Below, in pieces: positions 44,349-55,670 of a DNA stretch of 64,000 bases; the first letter of the stretch is position 1, and every line of letters begins with the position of its first letter. The notes below the pieces were generated by a model. It was given only the letters and a program-made list of their open reading frames with translations, did no database searches and was not told where the DNA came from. A program made the translations under genes and the position numbers. The stretch lies in contig JBAIAA010000776.1 of NCBI GenBank assembly GCA_037893245.1, positions 248,001 to 312,000 on the forward strand, given 5' to 3'. Source of the DNA: Crossaster papposus. Taxonomy: Eukaryota; Echinodermata; Asteroidea; Velatida; Solasteridae.

Positions 44349-47300
44349 ATGACCTACCGGTACCATAAAAGTATTAACGTTTTCACAGAAATCTATTTGT
44401 AATCATTTGTGTACATTTGATAAAGTCTAGAATCTGCAGAAAGTATTATTTGATGTTGTTGCATGCGTGGCCTTGTGCAATTTTGTATTTAAGACTATTT
44501 ACTATGCACTATCAGTTTAATGAGGTTTAATAAGAAAATTAGGCTTGAATGTTTTTTAAAGTGTTTTTTACAGAATGTTCTTCTTGTTTCAATTGTTGTT
44601 GGAATTGTTGTTGTATTATTAATCTGAGAAAACCAGGCAATACATACATGTACTGTACTTTACACACTACATGTAACACTGATCATGGTGTTTTTATTCC
44701 TCCATGCACTGAACAACATACCAAATCTCGAATCCGGAATGATTTAACACATGTACCTTGCTGATTGACTTTGCACAAAGTGTATTATGGATTCAATGGA
44801 TGGTATTATCAGGATAATTAGCCCAATCTTCCCTTCGTTCCACCCAAATCCCAGCCATCTGCTGTAACAGACCGTTAACAGATGGTCCTGCAGCTGAGAA
44901 AATATTGCTGTATGTAGCTCAATGTAAACAAACCTGGAATAGTCAGTAGTCGAGAAATCCATTAAAATTACACAGATACTGTAGCTCACTAACTATCAAA
45001 TAGTAGGAAAATTCTAAGAAAATTTGTACACGAATTTTCATAAGTAACGTACATTTTTCTTTAATTTAAATATAGTAGATCATTACAAAGACAAAATATT
45101 TCTTGAGCATTTTTCTTTCTCATGTACTTTAGATTAATCCAAAATGGGCAGACATGTTAATAACTTAATGTACATTTTTCTTCCTGTTGATGGGTGCACG
45201 TTCAGTGTCTAGCCTAAACAAGAAATTCCATGGGAAATCACCGGAACTTTCATATTTGGTCATGGAAAATTTGAGGAATTCGATACCGGAAAGGAAAACT
45301 CTCACATACAATTAACTTAAATTATACCCTGCTAGCTTGCAGAGAATAAGTATGCCACCCCTTCCCCCATCAAAACCAAACACACACAAAAACGACGGGA
45401 AAAAAAAGTAATTCCTAACTCTGTTTATTTAATTGACTTTTTATTGACATTATTTATTTTAAACCACATTTTGACAGAAACACGTCCAATTGTAATTTGC
45501 CTGGAAAATACAAATTACATAGAACAGTCAAATCAAATTTTAAAACGAATTTTACCAGTGTGCTAAATTTTATAATTTTTTGCACAATATAACATCAATT
45601 TTTGAACCAGTTTTTCTAAACAATTCAGAAGTGTGGGCTTTCAAAAGCAATTGTTACGTGTACATACGTATATTATTTTGTACCATCTATATTTCATAAT
45701 ACCGTGTAGCAATTTGGTATTTCTGTGGACAGAAAATAGAAAAACCTCATTTTATACATGTAGCCTGTTATTTTGTGTTAATCTTGAAAATCCATTATTA
45801 CGCCTTAACCCAAACCATTCATTTTGGGTAAAGTATAATATACTACAAAATACTACATAATTTCTTGGTATGCAGTAAACAATACTAAATAATACAACCA
45901 TCTACATGTAACATTAAGTCTGCATACTATAGTTTACTACTAGTAGGAGTATTTTGTCTTTGTTGCCCTGTAGAGGGTTTCACTGCTGAAAAAAATTAAT
46001 ATCTTTCTGCAGTTTTATTGAAGAGATACAAATGGAAATGCTGTAAATGTTTTTTGTATTGCGCTATGCAAAAATTTGATCCTCATGAGAAATGTAATTC
46101 TCGTGAGAAATTTAACGAGCATCTGAAATCCTTAACAGCTAGTTTTGATGTATTCAAGTATTTGAAGAATTTTTTTTTAAGTTTTTAACAAATTGATTGT
46201 TAGTTTGCTATTAATTATTCAGTATTCAGTATTGTTGCTAAAAATGATTGGCTAATCTGTGAGCTACATGTAGTGCCATATTTGTCCTGTTGTTGCCATA
46301 AGTAAGTAAAGAAAGATTTGTATTAGTTTAACTTGTCACGTATCAGTTGAAATTTATTGACTTGCAATCTTTTTTTACCAAAAAGTATTCTTGTTGTTTA
46401 AATTTAAAAACAAATTGTTTTCATTTTGCTGCATAAAAACTATTGATTTACATTTAATTGTTTAAGTGCAATCGGCAAATTTATGGGTAAAAAAATGCCC
46501 CCCAAAAAACTCCAAATATGGCAATAGAAACTGGATACGAAAAGGGAAGGTTGAAATTGAGTTATTAATATTATTATTATAAATAAAGTTTTTGGATTTG
46601 AAGGCTCTTATAGAAACTAAGGATTACAATTAAGCAAATTGCGATTTGCGAATCCATAAAGGATAGATTCATTTTTATTTCATTAGAACAATAGGGCTTT
46701 TTCTTTTCTTTCTTTTTTTAGTTATTACTGAGACATTTTAAAGCAAAATTTAAATGTACTAGTTCAAATAAAACTTCAGTGCTGTTGCATCTAATATCAA
46801 ATCATACTGCAGTCTGCACACCACACTGCCACAATCTTGCATGTCAAAACAGGTCATCGGACTAGCCCATCCATCATAATTGAAGACATTCTCGAAATGT
46901 TTTGAATTTTTTTTGGGTGTGGATTACCTGAACTAAAAAAACCTACTACTTGTGTCATTTACATGTATTGTAATTATTGTAATTCTTGCCATTTTGTTTT
47001 GTGATTTTTATATAAAATCCGTGCTGTGCATGAAATTGACGACGAATTGAATGAATAAAATGAGAATTGCCGAAATGTATTGTTCAGAGAAATTACGTCT
47101 ATTTTCCGCTGAACTTATTTCAGGTGTATTTGTAACTACCAATGAAGAGGAAATGAGGCCAAAAAAAAAAGGTATTTCCTATACAGAAAGTGAACAACAA
47201 GAGGGAAAATCGAAACTAAAACAGTAAATAAGCTTTAGAGAAAATTTCACAAACAGATGTATTTATGGTGTATTATCAAGAGCCTTTACATGTATTTAAC

Positions 47301-48216
47301 TGAATCAATATGAATTGAAATCACTACTCAATCACCATTCAAATTACTTGGTAAACTAAAGGTAAATGTATAATAAGGCCTTCGCATGTCATCTCGCCCA
47401 TAAAACTGGAGCAGAAACTCACAACAAAAAATGCCAACCTCCGACACTTTAACCCAATTCTTAAAATGAAGAAAAGTGGATCGTGACATTTTGCTGGAAT
47501 CCGAGATGTCCCGAGGCCATCTTCCGGATTACTGAGAAATTGTTTTGAATGCAGGCTGTTCGCAATTCACACGTACACACAACCAACAAGCCTCGTGAAA
47601 ATAGTAGTACGTGTTTAGCACGCTGTAATGTACCGCCGTTACATGAATGAATAATTGAGGCTAAATGCGTCTTAAATAACGTGGGAGATAATTTGACGGG
47701 TCTCAGATTACTTGCTTCCCAAGGCACGCAACGGCGGTAAATATCGACTTGGCAGCCCAAAGAATGAAAATACCATTATTAATTGAAGACTCTAGGATGC
47801 GTCATAACATTGAATGGCTTCTGTTGTCATGTTGTAACTTTAAGTTTTCATTATCAAATTAAAACTAGTGTTTATGTACAATTATTAACTATGTTGCAAA
47901 GCCGCAATAACAAGTTTAAGGTCGATAATTTGGCTGCCAAAAATCATAGATCGGGTTACTGTAAACACATCATTTACAATGTTTTTTGACTGGAGCGGGT
48001 CGCTTATATGTAAATTCCAATCACTCAACGCAATAAAACTCCTGATTTAAATTACATCTGTGTTTGTATCTTGCAATTGTTTGGTGTGGCAATGGAAAGG
48101 TCAGAATTTGTTCAGTTGGTCGCTGTTTTCAAGGGTATATATACCATTTTAAAAGCCATTTGTAGATGACGCCCACCCTTGAGAACCAAACCCCGCCCAC
48201 AAAGCTACAACCATCA

Positions 48217-48236
48217 CCCCCCCCCCCCCCCCCCCC
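48217..48236 (+). repeat. poly-C tract
   Basis: About twenty C, downstream of the GTF2F2 3' end. Confidence 0.95.
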
Positions 48237-48450
48237 GCCCCTATTTTAAAGAGTACTTGCATGTGCCCCCACACTGAAAGAAACAAAAAAAACAAATGCT
48301 ATTTCCCAAACAAATTATTGGTTGTGTTTTAATTTTGTTGTACTTAAGTTAATGGAAATGTGAACAAAAAGCTGCACATTTTTGTTGTCACATTAGCAAA
48401 AACAATATTTTATTTTACATTTATAAATGTAAAGCCTGATGCACACATTT

Positions 48451-48456
48451 TTTATT
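48451..48456 (-). terminator. candidate poly(A) signal of GTF2F2
   Basis: TTTATT on the plus strand reads AATAAA on the gene strand, about 120 bases beyond the GTF2F2 stop codon. It is the first such hexamer downstream that I noticed. Confidence 0.45.
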
Positions 48457-48574
48457 CTAAATGAATTCAGTCGTAAAAGAAGTAGAATTCTTTGAGAAAC
48501 CGACAAATCCGGGTTGCAATTCCATCCTATTCTACAATTCGCGATTGTTCTCGTTCAGGCAAGGCACCAGACTA

Positions 48575-51500
48575 CTACGTAGTGTCTTCCTTATCTTCGG
48601 GCTCGGCATAGTGCCTGTACTCCGGCTTGAGCTCCCACATCTGCTTGTGTGGTGCCCGCATGTTGTAGATGCCTATCTCTTTCAAGATCTCCTTCAGATA
48701 GGGCTGGAAACAATACAAAATAAATAAAAATGTTAACCCCAACTCAATGTAACTAGGTACCACTGCCTCAATCCCCCAGCTCTATTGAGAATGTGCATAG
48801 GCCAAGTAACAAATGTGACCTGTTCCAACGAAACCCGGACAAAGTCGACTTTTTAGTTTTTCAGATTTTGCTTTTTTCAAATTCTCTAGGTTCTCAGCTT
48901 TAAAATGATGTATCATTTGCATATGTACCCCCACCCTATCTTCCCTGGGGTCTGGATTTAGTGATAAAACCCTGACAACCTAATTATGAGATCAACAGCT
49001 TTGAAGTTCAGAAAAGCGTATTATTTCTATACACAAATGTTTCACAAAATTGACAAAAAAACACACTTCTGGTAGACGGATTTTGTTCAAATTTGAGGAG
49101 ATTAATAGTGAGTGACTTAGGAAAACCTAAAACCTCAAAATGGTAAAATCCATCCCGGAATGACTTCAGGAGTACATTGTGACAAAACACATTGTGCGAC
49201 TTTGTCCGGGTTTCGTTGGAACAGGTCACAAATAACCTGAATCTGCCAAAATAATCTTTTGGATAAACGTCCAAGTCAGTAACCTCAATCCTCCGAAATT
49301 ATCCAGCATCAATTTCCTCTAGAGGTAAAATCCTCTTGTGCCCACAATTCTTTGAGGTTTCAACTTCGAAAGAGCTTCTAAATTTGGCATGGAGGATTTG
49401 TGAAGGTTAGGATTAAAAATTTACAAAACAAAAAGACACACAAGCTAAATGAGCTCTTCAAACTATTTTCAATAAAGACAACAAGATCTACTAGGTAGAT
49501 GCTAGTGGAAAATTCTATAAAAACTTCCGCCCTGGAAAAAAAGAAGTTACGTGCAACTTACGGTGGGTTGATGCGTGAGTCGCACCAGGTCCTTGAAGGC
49601 ATAGTACTGATGTTTCTCGAAAGCGTTAAAGAGAATATCCTGAACTTTGTGCTTGTCCATTCTAGCTTTCTTGCCTTCTTCTTTCTTCCGCCTGTCGTAT
49701 TCAACCTTTGGTTTGTTTTTTCAATCGAGACAGGGACAAAATTTGGTCAAGGAATAAATGGGGACTTGTAAAAAGAAAACGATACCAGGGAACTGTTTGT
49801 CTTTTTTAGTTAGGCCCTGCAAACACTCAAACCTCACATTGAATAACTGTGTCAACGAAAAATACCCAACCCTGATCTAAGAACCCCCACCTCTAATCTC
49901 AAGGATTAGGGATGGGCGTGTGACTGACTTGTGATATTATTTAGACAGACTTGTGATGGACTTGTGACAGGTACCTCGACTGCAAGTTGCAAACTATCCC
50001 AGAGGGTTAGGATTAATTCGTTAGGTTTTTGTTCAGATTAGCAATAACTGTACTCACATTGTGGGTGTGATTCATGATGGGTTTAAAAGACTGCACGACT
50101 CTCTCTTCCAACTTGGTCATTCTGGTCGGCTTTTGAGCGTTTTCGATGTGTTTCCTGTAAAAAAACAACACATCAATATGCAAAACTAACGAGGTCTCTG
50201 AACTTTTCTTTAGTTATATGTGACCTGTCACCACAAAATGAGAGTAAAGTCGCACAATGTGATTTGGAGATATGGCCATCCAAAGTCAAAATATGAAGGG
50301 GTGGTCAATTTTGAGATTTTACGTAATTTGGAAAGCCTAAGTCCTCCTCTACATATTCCTATTTTTTGGGTGCAATCAGATGATCGAAAACCTCTTAAAT
50401 TACGTGATTTTAAGTAGTGTTTGCGTAGTTAGTGTTTGGATTAAAGTCCATCAGTGGTCTAATTAACACGGTAATTAAATATGCAAATTAGGTCTTCGTA
50501 ACTGTCCCACGTTTTATAAATTTCGATATTATGTTGATTATACAATAGTTTGTATTTGTGGGAAGTTTCAGGAAGAAATAATGATTAGAACATAGCCGTT
50601 GCTATGCTCAACCAAACCTTACTTGTCCTGTTTGGCAATCTTTTGTGTGTTTTGTTTAGGATGTTTATAAGTAAGTTTTCTCACAAACACGTGTTGTGAA
50701 ACCCATGACTTTCTGGAGCGCTGTAAAATGTATTTATCACAAAACCCCCAAGTGTTATATACCATTGGAAAGCTCTCTTTCTCAAGAAATTGAAAATACC
50801 AATATCTCAATTTTCAATTTTCCGACTTTACTCTCATATTGTGGTGACAGGTCACATATGTGATACCTCTTGTATAAAGATTGGATAGCTGGGTTGGTAG
50901 AGCACCGGAACGGCAATTCGGAGGTCACAGGTTCAATCCCTACTTCCTTCAATTTCTTAAACTTAAAAAGGCAATAAAATACAATTATAAAACAAGATAA
51001 TTCTCATCCATGTTCACCAACCTCTTCATTTGCATGTAGCGGTCATCGGCTAACGGTCTGCACTCTAGTCGGGATGCAACTTTGCCCTCGATTGCCAAAT
51101 CTGGAACATGAGAAACAAAATGGCAACCAATAAATTGTGAGAGAAGGAATGACAATTGGAATAACCTAAATAAAATGGCGTAAAATCTTCATTTGATGAA
51201 CTAACTACAACATAATGAAACTCTTTTCTTGTTAAGTATGAACCTATTCAATTCTATTGGTGGATTCGGTGGTTGAAACTTGTATAACAAGAATTAATTA
51301 TGTAACAATTTGTATGAATTTGAAAAATTTGAGTCATTCTTACACGTACCTGATTTTGAAGATTCTCCGCATTCTGACATTTCTGTCGCGGGTAAAACAA
51401 AATAAAAAATCTGAATTTTGAAAACAATTGTAAAAATAATTCATTTTGTTCTGAAATGACGAGGTTTTCTTGTTTTTAAAACGTCATGCCATACAAGACT

Positions 51501-52726
51501 CTTTAAAATCACACAAATGGTGGTGGGGAAGCCTAAGGGGTGGGTTGGGGGAGCCTGAAGGGTGGGTTGGGGGAGCCTGAAGGGTTGGTTGGGGGAGCCT
51601 GAAGGGTTGGTTGGGGGAGCCTAAGGGGTTGGTTGGGGGAGCCTGAAGGGTGGGTTGGGGGAGCCTGAAGGGTGGGTTGGGGGAGCCTGAAGGGTGGGTT
51701 GGGGGAGCCTGAAGGGTGGGTTGGGGGAGCCCGAGGGTGGGTTGGGGGAGCCTGAAGGGTGGTTTGGGAGAGCCTGGGGGGTGGGTTGGAGGAGCCTGAG
51801 GGGTGGGTTAGCGGGAGGGGTGGGTTAGCGGGAGGGGTGGGTTAGCGGGAGGGGTGGGTTAGCGGGAGGGGTGAGTTGGGGTTGCCTCACCGTTTTCTTC
51901 TGAGAAGACCATGAGTGTTCTGTCCGAGGCGCTGAGCACCTGGAACTTGTTCTCGGTGGGCATTTCCATGTCGTCCTCTTTCAGCTTCATGCTCGCCAGG
52001 TTTCGATCCATGGAAAAGTGGATATCCGGCTTGCCGAATCGCCTGACAGTGGAGTACCCAATTAGGAATCATTGGACCAATTAGGAATCCTGAAATCCCT
52101 GGACCAAAAATTAGGAATCCCTTAATTTCGGAACCCAATTAGGAATCCTTGAATTTCTTGGAGCAATTAGAAATCCTTTACACCCTTGGCCCTAAATCAA
52201 GAATCACCAAGATTAGGATCGTCTGATGTCGATAACAAATTATAATATTTTGGCTACTTACTGTCCCACTTTGATTTTACCAATCTCTCCAGAATCGCCA
52301 GCTTTTTCCCATCGTTCTGAAATGTATTTCGGGACCTGCATATGTATTGCGTAAACATCAAACAAAATCATTGCACTTGCAGCCAAAACAGGTTAAAAAA
52401 TTTAACCCAAAACTATACCAAAACAACAGTCAGTCACGATGATCGAGCTTATTTTGGTAATAAACAGAACAGAAAACATGCAAAAACAAAGCAAATTACA
52501 TAACTGGGGTCAGGGCTTTTGTTTTCATTAGCTGTCCACGAGTGAGGGCGCTCTATAATTTGTCTATTGTACAAGCGTTGTGTGCAAGCGTGACATTGGC
52601 GCTCCGTTGCGCATTCATCAAAAGTAAAAGTTCTCAATACAAACATTTTCAAGATTACTGGACTACCTTCACAAGCCATAAACCATTACTACAACCGCTT
52701 ATATCGAGTGTAGCTTTGTCGCCCAT
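48575..52726 (-). CDS. GTF2F2: general transcription factor IIF subunit 2 (TFIIF beta, RAP30)
   Basis: Eight exons on the minus strand, in transcript order: 52726-52667, 52335-52262, 52042-51891, 51382-51350, 51100-51022, 50154-50058, 49705-49562, 48703-48575. They join in consistent phase to 255 residues; the human protein has 249. The N-terminus (LDISGCSNGLWLVKVPKYI, SERWEKAG, GEIGKIKVGQ) is the TFIIF dimerisation region that pairs with RAP74. The C-terminal winged helix is clear (MDKHKVQDILFNAFEKHQYY, FKDLVRLTHQP, PYLKEILKEIGIYN, WELKPEYRHY). TFIIF escorts RNA polymerase II into the preinitiation complex and suppresses nonspecific DNA binding. The first donor, GTAGTC, is weak. Exon 4 is only 33 nt and in frame, giving an 11-residue insert with no counterpart that I recall in vertebrates. 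The start is divergent from the FMR1-like gene. Confidence 0.96.
48815..49229 (+). mobile_element. MITE family A, intact
   Basis: Same ends and body as 39856-40277, same orientation, 415 bp; one short deletion accounts for most of the length difference. It sits in the last intron of GTF2F2. Confidence 0.92.
50220..50855. mobile_element. GTGACC-type MITE (family C), 636 bp
   Basis: GTGACCTGTCACCACAAAAT then GAGAGTAAAGTCG at the left; CGACTTTACTCTC then ATTGTGGTGACAGGTCAC at the right. A longer relative of families A and B in a GTF2F2 intron. No transposase is seen. Confidence 0.85.
50883..50945 (+). repeat. tRNA-like SINE head
   Basis: TAGCTGGGTTGGTAGAGCAC, GGAACGGCAATTCGGAGG and CACAGGTTCAATCCCT. 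Same family as 5275 and 31246, with a decayed acceptor stem. Confidence 0.6.
51350..51382 (-). CDS. GTF2F2: 33-nt in-frame microexon of GTF2F2
   Basis: Acceptor GCGACAG and donor GTACGTG bound 33 nt that enter and leave in phase 1, so inclusion or skipping keeps the frame. It encodes E-M-S-E-C-G-E-S-S-K-S between the VFSEEN strand and DLAIEGKVASRLECRP. The position is a loop between the dimerisation fold and the linker, and the residues are polar and Ser-rich. It may be constitutive or a cassette; the sequence alone cannot decide. Confidence 0.7.
51530..51878 (+). repeat. G-rich minisatellite beside a GTF2F2 donor
   Basis: About twelve units of roughly 22 bp (GGGTGGGTTGGGGGAGCCTG plus AA) and then four 17-bp units (GGGTGGGTTAGCGGGAG). 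It ends within 15 bases of the donor of the exon at 51891-52042. G runs of 3-5 recur every few bases, the layout of G-quadruplex DNA; on the GTF2F2 transcript the strand is C-rich. Confidence 0.94.
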
Positions 52727-54023
52727 ATCGATGAAATCGGACTCCCTCAAACTGTCAATAACAGTTTTTTTGGTTGGACTTCAGATTGTTTTCATCAATT
52801 TTTGCACGGCTTAACTGTAGAGTCTGACACCTCAGATCATATCAGCATATTAATGTAATAGCAAACAAATTCTGAGAAGGATGCTAGACCTTTGAAAATT
52901 GTGGCGTTCTGAAACAGCGCCACCATTTGACGACAACAACGCGATAAAACAAATTTCGGATGCCAACCGTTGAAGTTGAAGGGCGCCAACATAACTCATG
53001 GCAGCTTTCTCTCAGTCATATTAATAGATGGTGGGACCGAGCGAATTGACAGATACGCCCCTTCGCTCGTGCCCACTCACCGCCCATGCTGGGATATGGA
53101 TCGGCGGTGGGCATGATTAAACCACGCCCCCCCCCCCCCCAGAATAAGGAGCCATCTTGATCTGCCGTACCACATAATACCTTTTTGTTCACGAACCTCG
53201 ATCTACGGTAACTTCAGGCCTTCAGAACACCCTGATATTTCTGGCCTCGCGCGCTGCGTATCGGTCGCTGACAGATATTTCCGGCCTCGCTCGCTGCGTG
53301 TTTATCCGTTAACCGTCCCTAATACTAAAAAACATGTGCGTGTATACACGCCATCCGACGCGAAGTGGTTTAAGTTCGGAACTTGTTTGCCCCATGTTCG
53401 GTGGGCGGCATGTACGGGAGCCATCTGCTGCCAGCATGCAGACAATAGAGCTCATCATCGCCGTCAAATCGCTCTGAATTCCCCATAAAATTCACTCCCA
53501 ACCCGCTCGCTCACATGGATCCAATGAATCACATAGAAAGAATGCGAAATATCCTTCTTCATTATGAACTGTCCCCCGCAGTGACAAAAACCCAATCTTC
53601 AAGTTGTCAGAATCATCTGGAAATCACGTCTACAAATTATAATCGTCTTCTTCTTCTTCCTCCAACTCCAAGTTTCTGATGATATTAAATCGAAACTCGC
53701 ATATCCAAAAAAGCAGTATTTTGCTTCCTAAAAAAGAGGGAGTTTTTAAAGGCAACAATTGTATTTTTATCTACTTTTGAAAAAAAGAGGATGGTGATGT
53801 GACGGCGGTAAGATCGCATCGTTTTACGAGTGACCTTGGATTTTTTTTACACAGCGTTTGTGAACCAGCATAATGCGCATACGTGAACAGTGACCGCTTA
53901 GTGTGGTGCAGTACACGCAGTACGCGTTGAGGTAGCACGCACACGCACATGTACTGTGTGCACTCAGCCGCGCCGCGCCGTCAGATAATTTACCCATAAT
54001 GCCATTCGAAACTTCAGTCCAAA
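52727..54023. promoter_or_regulatory. divergent promoter region between GTF2F2 and FMR1-like genes
   Basis: This 1.3-kb interval separates two head-to-head start codons, so it must hold both promoters and 5' UTRs. The part near the FMR1-like ATG is GC- and CpG-richer (CGCGCCGCGCCGTCAG near 53970). No clear TATA box is seen, which suits CpG-type promoters. A worn TTAA-type MITE copy (about 53150-53372) and a C14 tract (53127-53140) interrupt it. Transcription start sites cannot be placed from sequence alone. Confidence 0.5.
53150..53372. mobile_element. worn TTAA-type MITE (family T)
   Basis: Retains ATTTCTGGCCTCGC, GACAGATATTTCCGGCCTCG and a right end CGACGCGAAGTGGTTTAA, recognisably family T but diverged. 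It lies in the GTF2F2/FMR1 divergent promoter. Confidence 0.55.
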
Positions 54024-54074
54024 ATGGAGGAACTATCGGTGGAAGTACTGGATGCGAATGGTGCATATTTCAAG
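54024..54074 (+). CDS. FMR1: FMR1/FXR-family RNA-binding protein, coding exon 1
   Basis: The exon encodes MEELSVEVLDANGAYFK (17 residues), then the donor GTAAAATT. Human FMR1 exon 1 also encodes exactly 17 residues (MEELVVEVRGSNGAFYK, from memory) with the same phase-0 break before the rest of the first Tudor/Agenet domain. The family binds mRNA and ribosomes and represses translation in neurons and germ cells. No exon matching the expected A-F/Y-V-K-D-x-H-E-D continuation was found up to 64000, so intron 1 would exceed 9.9 kb. The match is short, but position, length and junction all agree. Animals without vertebrate duplications usually have one gene standing for FMR1, FXR1 and FXR2. Confidence 0.82.
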
Positions 54075-54263
54075 GTAAAATTTCGTACTTTTTTGCAGGG
54101 TATTCTTTAATGGAGATAACAGAGGGAGGTGTAGGGATGTTGTGAAAGTTGTTGGCGAGCGGTTAAAGTGGTGGTTTTGTTTAATGCCGAGCGGGAAAAT
54201 GTGAAATTTAGGTTGGAATTGAGAGTGACCGCGCAACATCGCAAAATAACGTAACTTGAACAA

Positions 54264-54376
54264 GGCTGTTTTTCAAACGCCAGCTTAGGCTCTGTTTTTG
54301 GCTCCACCACCGTTGCCAAACTGCTTGCTGGAAGCCACAGACGGAGACGAAGCTGGGGTTTGGAAAACAACTTGGG
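54264..54376. mobile_element. MITE with TTTTTCAAACGCCAG ends
   Basis: GCTGTTTTTCAAACGCCAGC mirrors GCTGGGGTTTGGAAAACAA at the right. Same family as 28894 and 57892. Confidence 0.65.
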
Positions 54377-54448
54377 TCAGCGCGTTTTTAAAAGAAAAAA
54401 ATATTGTCGGATTGCGTGTGTATACATGACTCATGAGAAGCATTTGGA

Positions 54449-54606
54449 AAATGGAAATAATTTCATATCTGGACAAATGTTGTATCAGAATATGCTGGGG
54501 AAGGCCCAGCTGTACCACAAAGGATGCTTAAATTGGTTTAAGTTAAAACTACTGGTTTTGTACGCAGAAACTCGGATGATGTCCAGATATGAAATTATTT
54601 CCATTA
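54449..54606. repeat. short inverted-repeat pair
   Basis: AATGGAAATAATTTCATATC followed by TGGAC (about 54450-54475) is matched in reverse complement at 54582-54607. A 25-bp near-perfect pair about 105 bases apart; it could be a small MITE or a foldback. Confidence 0.6.
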
Positions 54607-54948
54607 AGAAATCAGGCAGCAAAGTGACAGGGGACGCTAAAGTAATGTTGAACATAACTTTTTGTTTTCTTTCCCTAACATTTTCCTTACCACAAGCAGT
54701 TCACTGAAGAAAAAATAATGGAACTGGGAACATTATTACCAGGACTGGAGTGCAATTTGGTGGTCATAAACCAAGAACTAATGAATGCTATAATTATGAA
54801 TGCCAAAATGCACCCCTGGTAAATTAAACAAAATATCATTCAACATTTCATGGGGAAAAACTTGCAGTATGACAACCTTTTGCGAATTTCCTGAAATGGC
54901 TAACTATTTCACCTACAAAAACTACAGTACATGTAGTAATAATATTAA

Positions 54949-55532
54949 CCCTAACCCCTTAGGCTATCGTACTAGTACGCATGTACTAAACCTGCCAAAC
55001 TCCAACTGTTTGAAGTTTGATTGACTTGGTAAAAAATGGGTCTATGTGATGTTCAGTGTTAAGGATAAGGGCTGTGATGACGCCCGTGATGACTGGCCAT
55101 TGGATGTGTTGCGTTAAATGTTTGAGTGGGGGACAAACGAGGGTACACATCACACTTGAAGTTGACCAGGAACTGTGCTGTGACCAGCCAGCGGCCGATT
55201 TCACGAAACGCTAGGATTAATCCTATCTCGAGTTAGGATGAGTAACTCATCCTAACTTGCATTGGATCTATTGCAAGTTAGGAGGAGTTACTCTTCCTAA
55301 GATTGATCCTAACATTGGTGAAATCGGCCGCTGAGCTCACCCATGAATTAATGCCTGTGCATTCCCTCAAACTCCAACAATTTTACAAGTCTCATTCCTT
55401 TCTGCCCTGAACCTCACAGATTTTTAACTGGGTTTTTCTTTGCCTTTTGCACCGACTCGAACAAAGTCCAACAAAAATTTGCTAATTTTTGGCACCTGCA
55501 GTTAGAGTTTAATGGGCTTGGGATAGTTAGAG
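54949..55532. mobile_element. TTAACCCTAAC-type element with a nested MITE
   Basis: Left end TTAACCCTAACCCC, right end (inverted) TTAGAGTTAA, so TTAA borders both sides. The interior (GGCTGTGATGACG, GTGATGACTGGCCATTGG) and right part (CTGCAGTTAGAGTTTAATGG) match 61425-61857. A palindromic element (55191-55331) is inserted in it. Confidence 0.65.
55191..55331. mobile_element. 141-bp palindromic MITE
   Basis: Perfect 14-bp ends GCGGCCGATTTCAC and GTGAAATCGGCCGC; inside, TAGGATTAATCCTA and AGTTAGGATGAGTAACTCAT pair with TTAGGAGGAGTTACTCTTCC. It is a near-complete hairpin. Confidence 0.85.
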
Positions 55533-55670
55533 TTAATGGAATTGAATTATGATTTGTATGGCAATGATCAAATAGCAATTTGTTTTATTGTAAAAGCGTC
55601 TTCATAAGGTTGGGATTTGTGAAAAGAATTGATACATTGTGAATCCCTCATCCCCTGTTCACAGGGATTT

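Larger units (their letters stand above)
44153..48574. other. intergenic region between profilin and GTF2F2 (convergent)
   Basis: AT-rich, with no exon, tRNA or clear transposon. A remnant of a GTGACC-type end (GGAGCGGGTCGC) lies near 47993 and a C20 tract at 48217-48236. Both flanking genes end here. Confidence 0.5.

Noticed and set aside
54360-54830. Open frames after FMR1-like exon 1 considered as exon 2
   Set aside because: Sequence does not resemble the expected A-x-V-K-D-x-H-E-D continuation and overlaps inverted repeats.
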